Assembly: GCA_905221605.1 (NCBI GenBank)
Contig: CAJNDS010002107.1
Coordinates: 191,922 to 255,921 of the forward strand
DNA: 64,000 bases
Origin: Symbiodinium natans
Lineage: Eukaryota; Sar; Dinophyceae; Suessiales; Symbiodiniaceae
Direction of reading: 5' to 3'
The notes under the pieces are model-generated. The model did not search any database, was not told the DNA's origin, and saw only the letters and a list, made by a program, of their open reading frames with translations. A program made the translations under genes and the position numbers. Shown here in pieces: positions 31,364 to 44,298 of the stretch. Positions within the stretch are counted from its first letter, which is position 1. Each line of letters starts with the position of its first letter.

Positions 31364-31736
31364 CAGGATCAGATGGCTGTTGCTTCGTCGGGACGAGGAG
31401 AAGCATGCCGCTTGGATGCGCGATCCGAAGGGCGCCAATGGGGAGGACAAGGACAAGACACGGCCTTTGACCAGTGGTATGGTGGGCATCAATATGGGGG
31501 TTTACGAAATGGGGGTACCCCTTTTAGGGGTCCCTTTAAGGGGATCCTATTCTATTTGGGGTCTATTTAAGGTTCCCCCATTTTTCGTAAACCCCCATAT
31601 CAACACTCTACCTTTGGGCAGTGGCAATGGGGAGGACGAGGACAAGACACAGCCTTTGACCAGTCGTATCATCAAGACGCTCCCTTTGGGCAGTGGCGAT
31701 GGGGAGGACGAAACAGACTTGGGCCAGTCGTATCAA
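31364..31736 (+). CDS. Charged repeat protein exon
   Basis: Reads 'RWLLLRRDEEKHAAWMRDPK' followed by an internal protein repeat of the type 'GEDKDKTRPLTS' / 'GEDEDKTQPLTS' / 'LPLGSGDGEDETD'. A family F element lies inside (31493-31599) and is itself open in this frame. The exon runs to the CCCTAAA array at 31737. Function unknown; the acidic repeat expanded by tandem duplication at DNA level. Confidence 0.45.
31493..31599. mobile_element. Family F element inserted in frame with 4-bp TSD
   Basis: Perfect-looking arms TATGGGGGTTTACGAAA and TTTCGTAAACCCCCATA, 107 bp, flanked by TCAA on both sides. Element plus one TSD copy is 111 bp, a multiple of three with no stop in the local reading frame, so the protein frame survives whether or not it is removed. 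Other copies: 29288-29375, 35802-35910, 53887-53970 and 58365-58459; partial 39180-39238. Confidence 0.8.
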
Positions 31737-33274
31737 CCCTAAACCCTAAACCCTAAACCCTAAACCCTAAACCCTAAACCCTAAACCCTAAACCCTAAAC
31801 CCTAAACCCTAAACCCTAAACCCTATAAACCCTAAACCCTGAACCCTAAATTAACCCTAAACCCTAAAACCCTAAACCCGTGGCAGTGGGAGTCTCTTCT
31901 GCTTGGGGTAGCCAAGCCATGCTTGCTCTAAACGCTCCTTCTGATATTGGGCCACTCTATTTGGGCAGAGTCTGACTTGCTAAACGGCTCGGGAAGCAGT
32001 GCTTGACAGGTTGCAATGGCAGGAACCTTTTGACCCGAAGCCGTAAACATTGAAGAACCTTAGCACAGAAGGACCGAAACCCCTCAAGAACCGTGAGCTG
32101 CAGCAAAAATCCTTAGGCCGAATCCTAGCAATTTCTGGATGACCAGCAGTTCCGTTTCTGGTCCCATTTAGGCCCCTTCAAACAAAAATGCTTCCCGCAC
32201 ATCCCTCTAAACAGTCAAGCTCAAGCAGCATCGTAGACAGGTTTTCTTCAGAAGCCTGAAACCCTGAATGCAGAAACGGCTCTGAACCCTAAACCCTAAG
32301 CCCTAAACCCTAAACCCTAAACCCTCAACAACCCTAAGCAAGAAGCCCTAAGCCAGAGGCTTCAGCGAGTTCGACATGGGCTTTCGGTGTGCCCAGGGCT
32401 CAAGAGACCCAGTGTTCAAAAGCGCTTCGGTGTCAGGCAGAATAGGAACCCAAACAATACAATCATACCTGACATGATGACTGTGCTTAGAACCCTTTTT
32501 TGGCTAAATGGGCTTATAGGTGGGTGATAAGTGCAGTTATGATTGGCTAATAAGTGCCAAGTGTGTCTGGCTTGCTTCAGGTCTGTAGGGCTGAGCCTAC
32601 GGTTCCAACCTGCACCTGCGCCTGAGGAGGTGAGGCGTAGGCGTAGGCGGGACCCCTTTCTTTTCGGAGCTGTAGATTCATTCAGAGCTTTTAAAACTTA
32701 TGACTTTTCAAACCCTAAACCCTAAACCCTCAACTAATCCCTAAACCCGAAACCCTAAACCCGAAACCCTAAACCCGAAACCCTAAACCCTAAACCCTAA
32801 ACCGCAAGGGGTTTCGGGCTCAGCTTTCTAATAGGGGCTTCCTTCGCCAGAGCGGCGCATGGAAAAGGCCCGGGTTTCCCTTTTTGGGAAGCCCAGGAAG
32901 CCAAATTTGGGGTCCTTACCATGATCTGCAACCCTAAACCCTAAACCCTAAACCCTAAACCCTAAACCCTAAATCCTAAATCCTAAACCCTAAACCCTAA
33001 ACCTTACGGGTATTGGGCTCTCCCAGGATAGCTTGAGGACTCGGCAGTTGTGCAGTGGCGACTGAGGGCTCGGCGTGCGTCGGCTGCGACGACTCCAAGG
33101 CCTGTTCCCCAACCCTACATAGGCCCTAAGGGTTTAGGGTTTAGGGTTTCGGGTTTAGGGCTTCGGGCTTAGGGTTAGGGTAAGCTTATGAGGGAACTAG
33201 ATTTAGGGTGTCGGGTTTCGGGTGTGAGGGTTGAGGGTGTAGGGCTTGGGGGTAAGCTTGCTTCTTTTTTGTTG

Positions 33275-33368
33275 TAGGGAATGAGGGAACCAGGCCCGTG
33301 AATCCCTCTACACATACCAATGAGGGGATTTTCTACGGTATCTCCTTCCCTCATTTCCTTCTAGCCAG
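33275..33368. mobile_element. Family E element (diverged)
   Basis: GTAGGGAATGAGGGAACCAGG ... TCCTTCCCTCATTTCCTTCTA; same arms as 37146-37232 and 40811-40951. Confidence 0.6.
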
Positions 33369-33551
33369 TAAGTAAGCACAAACTCTAAACTTGCAGCATC
33401 CGCGGGTGGAAAGCCCACGACCCTAATCCCAGAACTGCTGGATTTGGGGTTTTAGAGTTTTGTCAAAAGGTGTTTTTGGTTTTTGTGGCTTTTGGGCTTG
33501 GGACTTGGTATAGCCCTGGACCCTAAACCCTGCACTCTACACCTTGGAGTG

Positions 33552-33640
33552 GTTCCCCCTTCTACTAACAGTCCTTTATCAAGGATGATAGTAGGGTGTA
33601 GTCTAATCCCTGTTAAGCACTGTTAGTGTAAAGGGGGAAC
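33552..33640. mobile_element. Family C inverted-repeat element
   Basis: 89 bp, arms GTTCCCCCTTCTACTAACAG and CACTGTTAGTGTAAAGGGGG plus AAC. Centre TCCTTTATCAAGGATGATAG. Copy of the 40379-40465 element. Confidence 0.8.
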
Positions 33641-35801
33641 ATCCCAACTCCGCGCCCCTTAAAGCCTCAAACCTAAACCCTTAGCCCTGAAGGCCTCAAG
33701 ACCTCAAGCTTCAGATGGCCAATGCCTGACCCGTTTAGGGTTTAGGGTTTAGGGTTTAGGGTTTAGGGTTTAGGAAACCAGAACCTCGCAAAGCGCACCG
33801 CGACAGAGCTCGTAGCCCAAACCCCCCAAAACCCAAACGCTTCACCCAGATCCTGAACCCTGCCCTTAACCCCAATCCTGAACCCTCGAAATCATGAGCC
33901 CTGAACCCAAAACTTGTAGTGCTTAGGGTTTAGGGTAAGCAAGCTTATGCGGGAACTAGGTACCCGAAAATCATGAACCCGAAGCCCGTCCTGTGAGAGG
34001 CGGTGGTCCATCTTTTCGGCCTGGGATCCTTTGCTGTGAAGGCGCCGCGAGATTAGGGTTTAGGGTTTCGGGTTTCGGGTTTCGGGTTTCGGGTTTGGGC
34101 GTGTTGAGGTGGGGAGGCTGCCGAGCTTAAGGACTTAGGGTTTGGGGTCAAAGGGATTACGTCAGAGGGTCTTTGGGCTTTGCTTGTGTGTAAAATTTAG
34201 GGTTTATGTGCGCGGCTCTACTAAACCCTAACACCCTAAACCCTGGCACAGGCCCTGCAGCCCCAAGGAGAACCGCAAAGAAGTCCAAACCCACGTACTT
34301 CAGGGATCTGTATGTAAAGTCATACTGACCCCTACAGGAATACCCAGGTATATACATACATGTTACATATGTATATACATATATCTATCTTTCTTTCTTT
34401 CTATGTATCTATATACACATACATACATTCTAAACCCTAAGCCCTAAGCCCTCTCATGTGGCTGTGGTCAGAAGTCTGGCAAGGAGACCTTCGACACCCA
34501 AATCGCCTGTGACAAGTGCCTTCCCTTGGAGGAGCCCCCAAACCCTAAACCTTAAACCTTACCCTAAACCCTAGAACCCAAAACCCTAAACCCTAAACCC
34601 TATACCCCACATCCCCTGAAAGTCCTAGGAGCCGTATAAGTCCCTAAGATTTCAATGTACCTCTGTGGTATATACTTGGGTTCGTAAAGCAGCTGCAACG
34701 AAACCCTGTTGAGGCCCAAGTGTTTAGGGTTTAGGGTTGGGGGTTTAGCCCTCAAAGGCAAAGCCTCAAGCCCTACACCCTCTCAACACCCGATACCTGT
34801 AGCGTTTTAGGGTTTAGGAGAACGGGTGTAAGGTATTCATTGTCTTAGGCGCTAATTTCTTGCTCGGCCCACAGACGTCTTGAACGAGAAAGGTCCTCTT
34901 CGATTCAGGTGCTCTGAACTTTGACCCGTCTTCCCTGGGGGTGGGGGTCCACAGTCATCCAAAACCGGGCTCATCTTCAGGACTTAATAGGAAAGTACCA
35001 GACCCCTAAACCCTAAACCCTAAACCCTAAACCCTAAACCCTAAACCCTAAACCCTAAACCCTAAAAAGGCGCCACCTTGTCCCGCTCGTCCCTGCAATG
35101 TCTCGAAGCAAAGCCCGGTTGAGCTTTCGGGCTTAGGGTTTGGGGTTTCGAGGGGGCATAGGGCATGGGGTTGTAGCTGTTGGGGCTTCCGGCTCCTTAC
35201 TAGGGTCCAGGATGTGAGGGTTACGGTTGCTTAGGGTGTAGCGTGCAGGGGTTTAGGATTGAGTGTTTTGGGCAAGAATACGCAAGGTGTGAAGACTCGT
35301 ACCATACGCTCCTAATATGGCGCTTTTCCTACCTCAAAGATCTTGAAAAAGGGTCCAAGGTACAGCCTCTAGAAATACAGCTGTGGCGTTCCATGTGGCT
35401 TCTGATTCACCCTGCTTCTTTGGGGGGTCCGCCACCTGTCTGTAGCAGTCGGTTTGTGCTTGACGAACAATTGGGTTTAGGGTTTAGGGTTTAGGGTTCA
35501 GGGTTTAGGGTTTAGGAGTAATTCCCCAAGTCAAACTGTAATGTAGCGTAGCTCAACTAGGCGGTTTTGGAGGCGACTTGCGATAGGCCTGCCTCCACCA
35601 CAGGAGAACAAGCATCAGACGGCATTGGGCTGAGCATCATGCTTTGTCAAGGGTTCATCGTATAGGTTGCTTTGAATGCGGGGTGCGCTCTCCAGGCGAG
35701 TGTTCAGGATTCGGCCTTTTTGGGGTGCAGAAAGGGCCGCGGAGTGTTGGGAGCTTACGGTTACTGCAGTAAGGGCACTGCGTTACTTTCTATACCACCC
35801 C

Positions 35802-35910
35802 AATATGGGGGTTTCCGAAAATATGGGCCCTCTTTAGGGTTCTTTTAATGGATCATACAGTATCTTGGGGGTAGCTAAGGGATACCCCTACTTTCGGAAA
35901 TCCCAAGTAT
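35802..35910. mobile_element. Family F inverted-repeat element
   Basis: Arms TATGGGGGTTTCCGAAA and TTTCGGAAATCCCAAGTAT, length 109 bp, close to the 31493 copy in length and layout. Confidence 0.75.
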
Positions 35911-36033
35911 GTGGAGCGAAATCCAGTTCCTTGACTTAGCTAGAGACCCGTCCACCTTCTTGCTTTCTCTTCGGAGCAAGAACCTCAGCCGCGTAGCCAC
36001 CTCCAGCGTTCAATCATCGACTTGAATGCCCAA

Positions 36034-36140
36034 TATGGGTGGTTGTCAACCTTATGGGCCCGATTTCGATCCCTATTATAATACGGCACCTAGTATTTAG
36101 GGTACTCCAAAAGGGATCATACTGTTGACAGCCACTCATA
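36034..36140. mobile_element. Family G inverted-repeat element
   Basis: 107 bp, arms TATGGGTGGTTGTCAAC and GTTGACAGCCACTCATA. The core CACCTAGTATTTAGGG recurs in opposite orientation at 59254-59350. Confidence 0.75.
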
Positions 36141-36482
36141 TAGGGGTTTAGGGTATGCCCTTTTTTTTTTCATCTAGGGGGAGGGATCACTTGTAAACCC
36201 GCCTGAAGAGACGAAACCCATCTTGGCGCCCTAAAACCCTAAACCCTAAACCCTAAACCCTAAACCCTAAACCCTAAACCCTAAACCCTAAACCGCCTCA
36301 GCCCTACCACCATCCTTCCCTCCATTCCCGCTGTTTTTTTTCGAGCAGGTCAGCGACTTAGCCTCCGAGGTCGTGAGCCTGAGGCTGGGTGTGAGGGTTT
36401 AGGGTTTAGGGTTTAGGGTTTAGGGCTTAGGGTTTAGGGTTTAGGGTTTAGGGTTCAGGGTTTAGGGTGAGGATGTTTGATT

Positions 36483-36740
36483 GAGGGCAGACTCCCTTCC
36501 CCCAAAGACTCCCCCCTACACTATTAACATAGCTACAATTGCCCATATGCTCCCCTACACGATAATATAGCAATAATGGCTATTTCCCCTATACTCCCCT
36601 ACACTACTAATATAGCTAGAACTGGCCATACTGGGAGTATTGAACAATTAGGGGGTAGGGGGGGGGGAGGGCCAATACTATCAATATAGCTAGAGTGGGC
36701 AGAATGGGAGCATCTAAAGATTAGGGGGTAGGCGGGGCCA
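36483..36740. mobile_element. Family M repeat-rich inverted element
   Basis: Three 'CTCCCCTACACTA..AATATAGC' motifs on the left and two reverse-oriented 'AATATAGCTAGA...GGGGGTAGG' motifs on the right give a large imperfect hairpin. Related C-rich text 'TACCCCCTAATATTAAATAC' is at 37045-37070. Confidence 0.5.
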
Positions 36741-37145
36741 ATATTAGGGGGAAGGGCTTAGGGATTTGGGGGCCGACTGAATCGGCACAGCGAGGCTGCG
36801 TTGCCACCAGTGCCAGAGACTTGAGGGTGTGCTGCTGGCTCCCTAAACCCTAACCCTAAACCCTAAAACCCTAATTAAGCCCTAAACCCTAAACCCTAAA
36901 CCCTTACCCTACAGTACAGCCTAAACCCGGGCTTGCTGCCGAGCTGCATGCCTGCAGTGTCGTCACCAAACCAACAAGCCAAGCAACGAGAAGCGCCACC
37001 GTTGCAATAATCCCCCCCTTTTTTTTAACCACCCCCCTACTCCCTACCCCCTAATATTAAATACCCCCCCCCCCCCTACGGTTATATTATAGTATATTGC
37101 GGGATTTTAATATGGCATCGTCGGAGATCCTGTAACTTACTGTAG

Positions 37146-37232
37146 GTTAGCCAGGAATGAGGGAATTAGGGCCTATTGTGTACCCTTTAAGGGTTTATAT
37201 AGGGCACCTCATTCCCCCCCATTCCCTACTAA
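37146..37232. mobile_element. Family E inverted-repeat element
   Basis: Left TTAGCCAGGAATGAGGGAAT, right ATTCCCTACTAAG preceded by AGGGCACCTCATTCC. Confidence 0.65.
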
Positions 37233-37608
37233 GCAACAGTAAGGCAAATTTTGGGGCTGCACTTTTGACCTGTTGTCTTCAAGCTCGTCGTGTGTTCTGT
37301 TACAGTAGGTTGTGAGTGACTTAGCGCCTGGTGTACCCGGTTTCGGGGTCAACCCTAAACCCCAAACAAGCCGGAAGATGCCCAGATGTCGACCCATGGT
37401 TCGAGCGCCCCAAACCCTTAATCCTTAACCCTTAACCCTTAACCCTAAACCCTAAACCCTAAACCCTAACCCCTGAACCCTAAACCCTAAACCCTAGACC
37501 GCAGGCAGAACCTTGCAGAAGTCTCCTCGTCCATGGATGGCCTGCAGAAGAAGGCAGGTCCGAGGAATTGGGAGGGATGGTTTTTGCAACTTCGTGGGCA
37601 GTTCCTAT

Positions 37609-37639
<31 letters not shown>

Positions 37640-37651
37640 TCAAATTTTGGT

Positions 37652-37725
37652 TTATATAAAACCCGAGAGGATATTAAAGATAATATTTTTATTAAGGTCC
37701 TAAGGGGAGTCATGGTTCGGGGATT
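37652..37725. mobile_element. Family P dispersed repeat
   Basis: TATATAAAACCCGAGAGGATATT, then ATTAAGGTCCTAAGGGGAGTC; the same two blocks occur at 15352-15430 (ATTAGGGTTCTAGAGGGGAGTC). Follows a long poly-T run, so a retrotransposed or poly-A-tailed origin on the minus strand is possible. Confidence 0.45.
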
Positions 37726-37891
37726 AGGTACCTTCTGTCCGCCGACATCTACCCTACAAGGGGCTTTATTGGGCGCCTCTCTTCCCCAAACCCTAACCCC
37801 TAAACCGTCTAAACCCTAACCCCTAAACCCTAAACCCTAAACCCTAAACCCCAAACCCCAAACCCTCAACCCTAAACCCAAAAACCTAAGG

Positions 37892-37987
37892 ATGTCCACA
37901 AGGTGTCAGAGTCGAAGGCAGCAGGGTTTATGACATCTCAGACTCCGGGTGGCAGGACGCAGGAGGGGCACCGGGAGGGGGTTGAGG
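37892..37987 (+). CDS. Possible exon-like island
   Basis: Reads 'DVHKVSESKAAGFMTSQTPG' then 'GRTQEGHREGVEG', followed by TTTAGGG and preceded by CCCTAAA units. Weak, hydrophilic; unknown. Confidence 0.25.
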
Positions 37988-40016
37988 GTTTAGGGGTCAA
38001 TGTTGGACCGTGTTTGGTCCGGGCCTCCTCTAAAAAGTCAATTTGGCTGTGTTATTCAGGACACCCTGACTGTTTGGGGTCCCTGTTTAAGGTCAGATCG
38101 TCCGGGCGCCATAAGAAAATTCTACGTGGCGCACCTTTAAAAAAGATTGCCGGGCATCGCTGCCCCTTTTCAACTTATCTAAACTCCCTATTAAAATCAC
38201 ATAAACCCTCGGGGCCGTGTAAAGAGAGCACAGTCTAGCCTTGACTATCCCGGGGGGGGGGGGGGGGGAAACACTAAACAGGGTTCAAGTTAGGGTTTAG
38301 GGTTTAGGATTTTGGGTTTAGGGTGTAGGGTTTAGGGTTGGTGGGGGGGCCGAAGCCTGGAAAGCTCTTGAGTCTGAGTTGGTTTGGTGATGTTTTCGTT
38401 CGAGCCGTTTGTGCGGATGAATCTGCGGCGTTTTCGGCTGGTCCTAGTCATCGCCGAAGCACCTGAACCCTAGAATTCGCCCTAAACCCGAAACCCTAAA
38501 CCCCTAAACCCTAAAGCCTGGAGAAAAAAAACCCTAAATCCCTGCGGAGCGGTCCGTCCAGCTATGCGGGTGCCAAAAACCCCAAAAATCCGAATATGCC
38601 TCCGCGCCCCCCCCCCCCCCCCCCACCCGGCCACAAATGCGTGCAGGTCCTCTCAGCCATTCAGCTGCGAGGCACATGGAGCCCACTCCGTTGAATTTAG
38701 GGTTGAGGGTTTAGGCTTCGGGAACCCCAGAAGCCCTTGTTTAGGGTTTAGGGTTTAGGGTTTAGGGTTTAGGGTTTACGGTTTAGGGTGTGCTATACAA
38801 GGTTATCTGAAGTATATTCCTCCAAGGGTCTGTGAGGGCCCAGTGTCTTGTGGTGGGGAGGTTCAGGGTCTAGGGAAAATTCCACTGAGAGAGTTGGACC
38901 CTGCAGCAGCTGTGGGTTGTATCATGCACTGATGAACCCTAAACCCTAAACCCTAAACCCTAAACCCTAAACCCTAAACCCTAAACCCTAAACCCTAAAC
39001 CCTAAACCCTAAACCCTAAACCCTAAACCCTAAACCCTGCACCGACGTATTTAGGGAGCCAGTTACTTTTTTTGGAGTCGAGTCTCGGGTTCTCATGGCT
39101 CCGACTTGATGAGTATTTGATGGATAGAAGTGGGGCTTTGCGAAAATAAGGGCTTCGGGTGTAGGGTTTAGGGAGATAGACCCTACGGACTAAGATTCCC
39201 TTGCAAAAAGGTACCCCTAATTTCGGAGACCCCCAAGTTGGGCTTTACATCGGATTCCGAATCCCCCCCCCCCCCCCCACCCCCCCCCATGCCCCCCTGC
39301 CTCAAAAGACTTTAAGAGCCCAATAGGCACTTTTGTGTAGGCTACCTATAAACTCTATGACTAAACTACAAAAGCACAGGTCCTGGGCTCCTGAGAGAGA
39401 GATATGTGTCTATATATATATATTTGTAAATAAACAAATAAATAAATACAGAAGCAAATAAATCAATAAATAAATAAATATAAATGTACATATATATATA
39501 TGTATATGACATTTGGAGCTTGAAAGGGTCATGGTTTGGAACGGCCCCCTACTTGACATGCCTCCATCATCCTGCATGGAGCCCTTGTTAGAGTTTGGGG
39601 CTTAGGGCTTAGGGCTTAGGGTTTAGGGTTTAGGGTTTAGGGTTTAGGATCTAGGGTTTAGGGTTTAGGGTTTGGGGTTTCGGGTTTAGGGTTTAGGGTC
39701 TAGGGTTCAGGGTTTAGGGTTTTGGGTCGCCAGGCCAAGGGAAGCTGTAGCAGATGGGCGAGAATAGTGATTCTTGCTTGCAAGGCGGCCATGGGCAGTG
39801 AGTTGCACCCCCGGCGCGGAACGTCTCACTTTAGGGTTTAGGGTTTGGGGTTTAGGGTTTAGCCTGCCTTTGTCTGGGATGAAGCCCTGGTTGTGCTTGC
39901 TGACATGCTGATGGCGCCATAGGGGCTTCATGTTCAGTGCCGTCTATCTTGGGTTTAGGGCTTAGGGTTTAGGGTTTGGGGTTTAGGGTTTGGGGTTTTG
40001 GGTTATGGGTTTAGGG

Positions 40017-40128
40017 CTCGATAGCCCAGTGGTGCCCTTTTCCCTTTTTTGGGTTCAGGGTCCCCTTGTAAAGTAACCAGCCAGGAAAAATGGTGACCTT
40101 GTTTCAATGTGGTTACGGGGCTACCAAG
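40017..40128. mobile_element. Family B introner, uninterrupted
   Basis: CTCGATAGCCCAGTGGTGCC ... GTGGTTACGGGGCTACCAAG. Left flank is a telomere-type array, so the original left target sequence is lost; no TSD. Confidence 0.7.
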
Positions 40129-40378
40129 GTATCCGGTGATATCCAGCGGCCGAAGCGTTGCAGACAAAAACTTCCTGCCGACCGAAGTCTCTGGAGCCAA
40201 GCCATTAAGAGGGTTTAGGGTTTAGGGTTTAGGGTCTAGGGTTCAGGGTATAGGGTCTCGGGTAAAATCCGTAAGCCCTTGGCCCAACCCCTCTCAAACT
40301 CCCAGTTTTTAGGACCCCAAACCCATAACCCCGGAAGCCCCAACTCCTCAACCGCAGTACGAGTTTTTGGATTGGATG

Positions 40379-40465
40379 TTCCCCCTTATACTAACAGTCC
40401 TGAATAGGGTTTATAATACCCCGCTATTATAGTCCCTATTCAGGACTGTTCGTATAAGGGGGAAC
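40379..40465. mobile_element. Family C inverted-repeat element, best copy
   Basis: 87 bp, near-perfect palindrome: GTTCCCCCTTATACTAACAG ... GACTGTTCGTATAAGGGGG plus AAC; core TCCTGAATAGGGTTTATAAT pairs with ATTATAGTCCCTATTCAGGA. A right half alone is at 57343-57375. Confidence 0.85.
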
Positions 40466-40810
40466 ACTAAACCCTTACTAAACCCTAAGCCCTAAACCCT
40501 AAACCCCAAACCCTAAACCCTAAACCCTAAACCCTAAACCCTAAACCGTAGGGGGGGCTTTAGGGGCTTCTGCTGGCGAGAGTCCTGGATGCCACCGCAG
40601 TTCTTAAGGCGGTGTTGGCGAACTTGGGGTCTTAGGGGGCGGCGGTTCAGGGTTCAGGGTTCAGGGTTCAGGGTTCAGGGTTCAGGGATCAGGGTTTAGG
40701 GTTTAGGGTTTAGGGTTTAGGGTTTAGGTGTCAGGGCTTAGGTCTTTCGATTCAACCGCCATTTGCGTATGGGGGCTTGGCCTAGGATTTCTTGCAGCTC
40801 GACAACACCC

Positions 40811-40951
40811 CTGGTTCTTAGTAGGGAATGAGGGAATGAGGGCCCTATATATATATATATACATTCATAGATATTTCTATATACCCTTCAAGGGATTACA
40901 TAGGGCCCTCATTCCCTCCTTCCCTCATCCCCTCATTCCCTACGAAGAACC
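40811..40951. mobile_element. Family E inverted-repeat element, best copy
   Basis: Arms CTGGTTCTTAGTAGGGAATG and CATTCCCTACGAAGAACCAG, with AGGGCCC inner arms around a TA-rich loop. Confidence 0.8.
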
Positions 40952-41843
40952 AGCCAGCAACAGCAGGACTTGGGCTCAAGGCTCCGCTCAGGTCAATAGC
41001 GGTGCCCGTCGTTTGCTGGGCCGCTGCCAGAGCCCACCCCCCCAATGGTCGGGTTCAGGGTACTCCCCGCAACCCCCAACCCCCCCAAGCCCTAAACCCC
41101 CAACCCTAAATCCTAAACCCTAAACCCTAAACCCTAAACCCTAAACCCTAAACCCTAAACCCTAAACCCTAAACCCTAAACCCTAAACCCTAAACCCTAA
41201 ACCCTAAACCGAAAAAGAAAACTGCCAAAAAGCAGAAGCCAAAGTTGCATTCCCGTCTGCTTCTGTCAAGTTACGTCTAGGGGCTCTCGCAGCTGGCCAA
41301 TGCCATCTTTCATATGATCCATGTTGCTTGCGGAGAGTGTTTGGGCTGTCTGGTGCCTCTGTCTCTTGGCCTTCTTCTGGAGTTTTTGGGACTTCAACCT
41401 TTTTGGGTCCCTAAGCTTTTGTAGGAAGCTGCAAGATGCGGAGCCTACTACAAGTTATGAACTTTTAGGGTTTAGGGTTTAGGGTTTAGGGTTTAGGGTT
41501 TAGGGTTTAGGGTTTAGGGCTTAGGGTTTAGGGTGTCAGAAAGTCAGCCAAGGTCTACTCACATCAGGTGAGCGGAGTGAGCACAGGCCAGGGTCCCAAG
41601 CTGTCTTGGGCACCGACGCTTGGCGAGGTTTCGGGAACAACACATGCACGCACTCCGAAAAAATCCTCCAAAAAACACTTGCGAGTCCTTCATAAGGAAG
41701 TTCGGGAATTGGGCAGCCTAGTTTCTCCATGCAGTACACTTTGGGAAGATAAATGTAGGGCTCGAATTCCCGAACTCCCCACGAGGAACCGGCAGCTACA
41801 GGCCTCCCCGGTCTCCGCTGGGTGCAATACTTCCAACCCTCTA

Positions 41844-41935
41844 CTTGGAGGTTCATGGTACTTCCTTAACCAACGAAAGCTGCACGCATAACTGTACCTA
41901 TAGCCATATTTGAAGGTACTCCCTTCAGAATGCCC
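41844..41935. mobile_element. Family A element, left half
   Basis: CTTGGAGGTTCATGGTACTT ... ACTGTACCTATAGCC; the right arm is not present. Confidence 0.6.
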
Positions 41936-44298
41936 TTTAGAGGGTTGAATCCACGGATTGATAAGGCCTACAGTAGCCCATCGGGAAGCAGCGGCTGAGA
42001 GAGAGAGAGAGAGCCCATCCCGATAAGGACGCGGACTTTGCGGAAGTCTCCCACGTCGACCTCCCGGTGCTCCGTCCTAGCCTGTTTAGGGTTTAGGGTT
42101 TAGGGTTTAGGGGCCTGGTGGAAGGATTCGGGCGACGTTGTGTTTCGACGTCTGAAACTACCTGGCTTTCATTTTGCTCCCATGACGTGCCCAAACCTCG
42201 AAATATTTGCATATTAGTGTATTATTCCACTCCTGTGCTATTGTTAATATCATAACATGATCATATTGTCATCTCATTGTTTCAAACAAGAGCTGGGCTT
42301 TGAGCAGGGAGGTGGGTTGAAGCATTGGCTACATCGTGCCATGCGGTTGGGTCGAGGAAATCCGGTCCGCAAGAAATGCATATCATTAGTAACTTTAATA
42401 ATAATAATTTTTGTAATAATAACAATAATAATAATAATCAGAATCATCATCATCATCATCATAGAAAATATTAAGCATAGTCATAGTAATGGAGAGAAAG
42501 CATGCCAGACAGCACCTGGAACTTGAAATAGTTAACACGTTCGGCCCTTTACTTTAGTGACTGTTTTAGCTATTCAGCATGCTCGCTCAAAGGCCCCTAC
42601 ATTTTCAACGAGGCACCTGCCCAGACGAGAGTAGCCCACTACAATGGTACAGGGCTGCCTCGCCCCCTCCACGCCCCCTCCCCGCCCCTCCCCGCCCCCT
42701 CCCCCATGGTATCCCCTTGGCGTGGCTGCAGGTTGGTTTTTGGGTCTTGGGCTTAGGTTCTAGGGGTTAGGGTTTTAGGGCTCAGCTTTTTAGGGTTTCG
42801 GGTTTTAGGGTTTACGTTTTTAGGTATTAGGGTTCAGGCTTTAGGGCTTTACGGTCATGATCTAGGTACTCCCTCCTACCCCCCCCCCCGCCCCTGTGGT
42901 GTTGGGGTTTAGCGCTTCTGGTTTAGAGCTCACGCGTCGTTTTAGGGTTTAGGGCTTCGGGTTTTAGGGCTTAGGGCTTTAAAGCTTCATGGGGTTTTAG
43001 GGCCTGCAGGGTTTTTAATTTGAGGTTTAGGGTGTTTAATGTAGGGCCTGAGGGCTTGAGGGCTGTGGGTCCCTAAGCCCCCTGACCATATACAACCTGT
43101 TGCTTCACTGATCGTTGGAGAAGCAAGCTTTGAAGCCTAAACCCGAACTCGCAGCCTCTGCTTCATGATGAGCAGAAAAAAGCTTGCAGGAAAACCCTCG
43201 AAAAACCCTAAACCCAAAACCCTAAACCCTAAACCCTAAACCCCCCTACACCCTAAACCCTAAACCAAACAAAGGCGTACGGCCAAGCCTCCGGGGATGT
43301 TCGTCCTTCTGGTGTCCTGGAGCTGGAGGCGCGGAAGGGTCCTCTAAGTCGTTTACGTGTCAGGGAGCCGAATACCCAGCAATTCAGGGTTGATTAAGGG
43401 TCTCGGGTTGAGGGTTTAGGGCTAGGGTTTAGAGTTTAGGGTTTAGGGTCTAGGGTCTAGGGTTTAGGGTTTAGGGTTGAGGGTCGGTTTAGTGTTTTAG
43501 GGCTTTGAAGCTGCCGTCCCGCTAGGGGGTCCTCATATGCTACTCTAAGGCGTGCTCTCGACTCTCAAACGCCCTGGGAGCCATCGGCCTTGAACTAGGA
43601 AACATGGCATGAGCTGAATATTTTAGACACACATACGTTTATTATTACTATAATAATAATAATTATTATTATTATTTTCATTTTTATTATATATATATAT
43701 ATGGTATATTTTATTGTGTATCTGTTAATTTGTTTATGAGTGTATTTACTTGTGGAAATTCTAGGTATATCTAGGGTTCGGGGTTTAGGGTTTGGGGTTT
43801 AGGGTTTAGGGTTTAGGGTTAGGGGGATTTTCTTCGGTCTCCGCTTGGGTGCGTCAAGCACCGCCCTTCCTCGGCATCGGCTGGGTCAGTCAAGCTGCCT
43901 TGTCTTCACCGCCTCCGGTTTAGGGTTTGGGGTTCAGGGTTTAAGGTTTAGGGTTTAAGGTTTAGGGTTTAGGGTTTAAGGTTTAGGGTTTAAGGTTTAG
44001 GGTCCAGGCGTCAGTTTTTGCCGCATTCTGCTCCCTTCGCTTGCTTGTTTGGTCTCACACGCAGTTTGAGCATCGGGAGGGGCTGTGAGAGCGGGTGATC
44101 TGAGGTTTTTGGCTTGGTTTTGTGTCTGTTTTGTGCCGCCCGCATACGCTGTGGCAGGCTTGTTCCGCGCCGCCCGCAGAAGTAGTTTATGGCCTTTTCG
44201 TTCCACAGACTTATCACTCAGGCGAACTTATGCTAAGGTACCAGGCTATGTGGCGAGAAAGTACACGCTGGGGTCCATGGACCCTGAACCCCTGGTGA

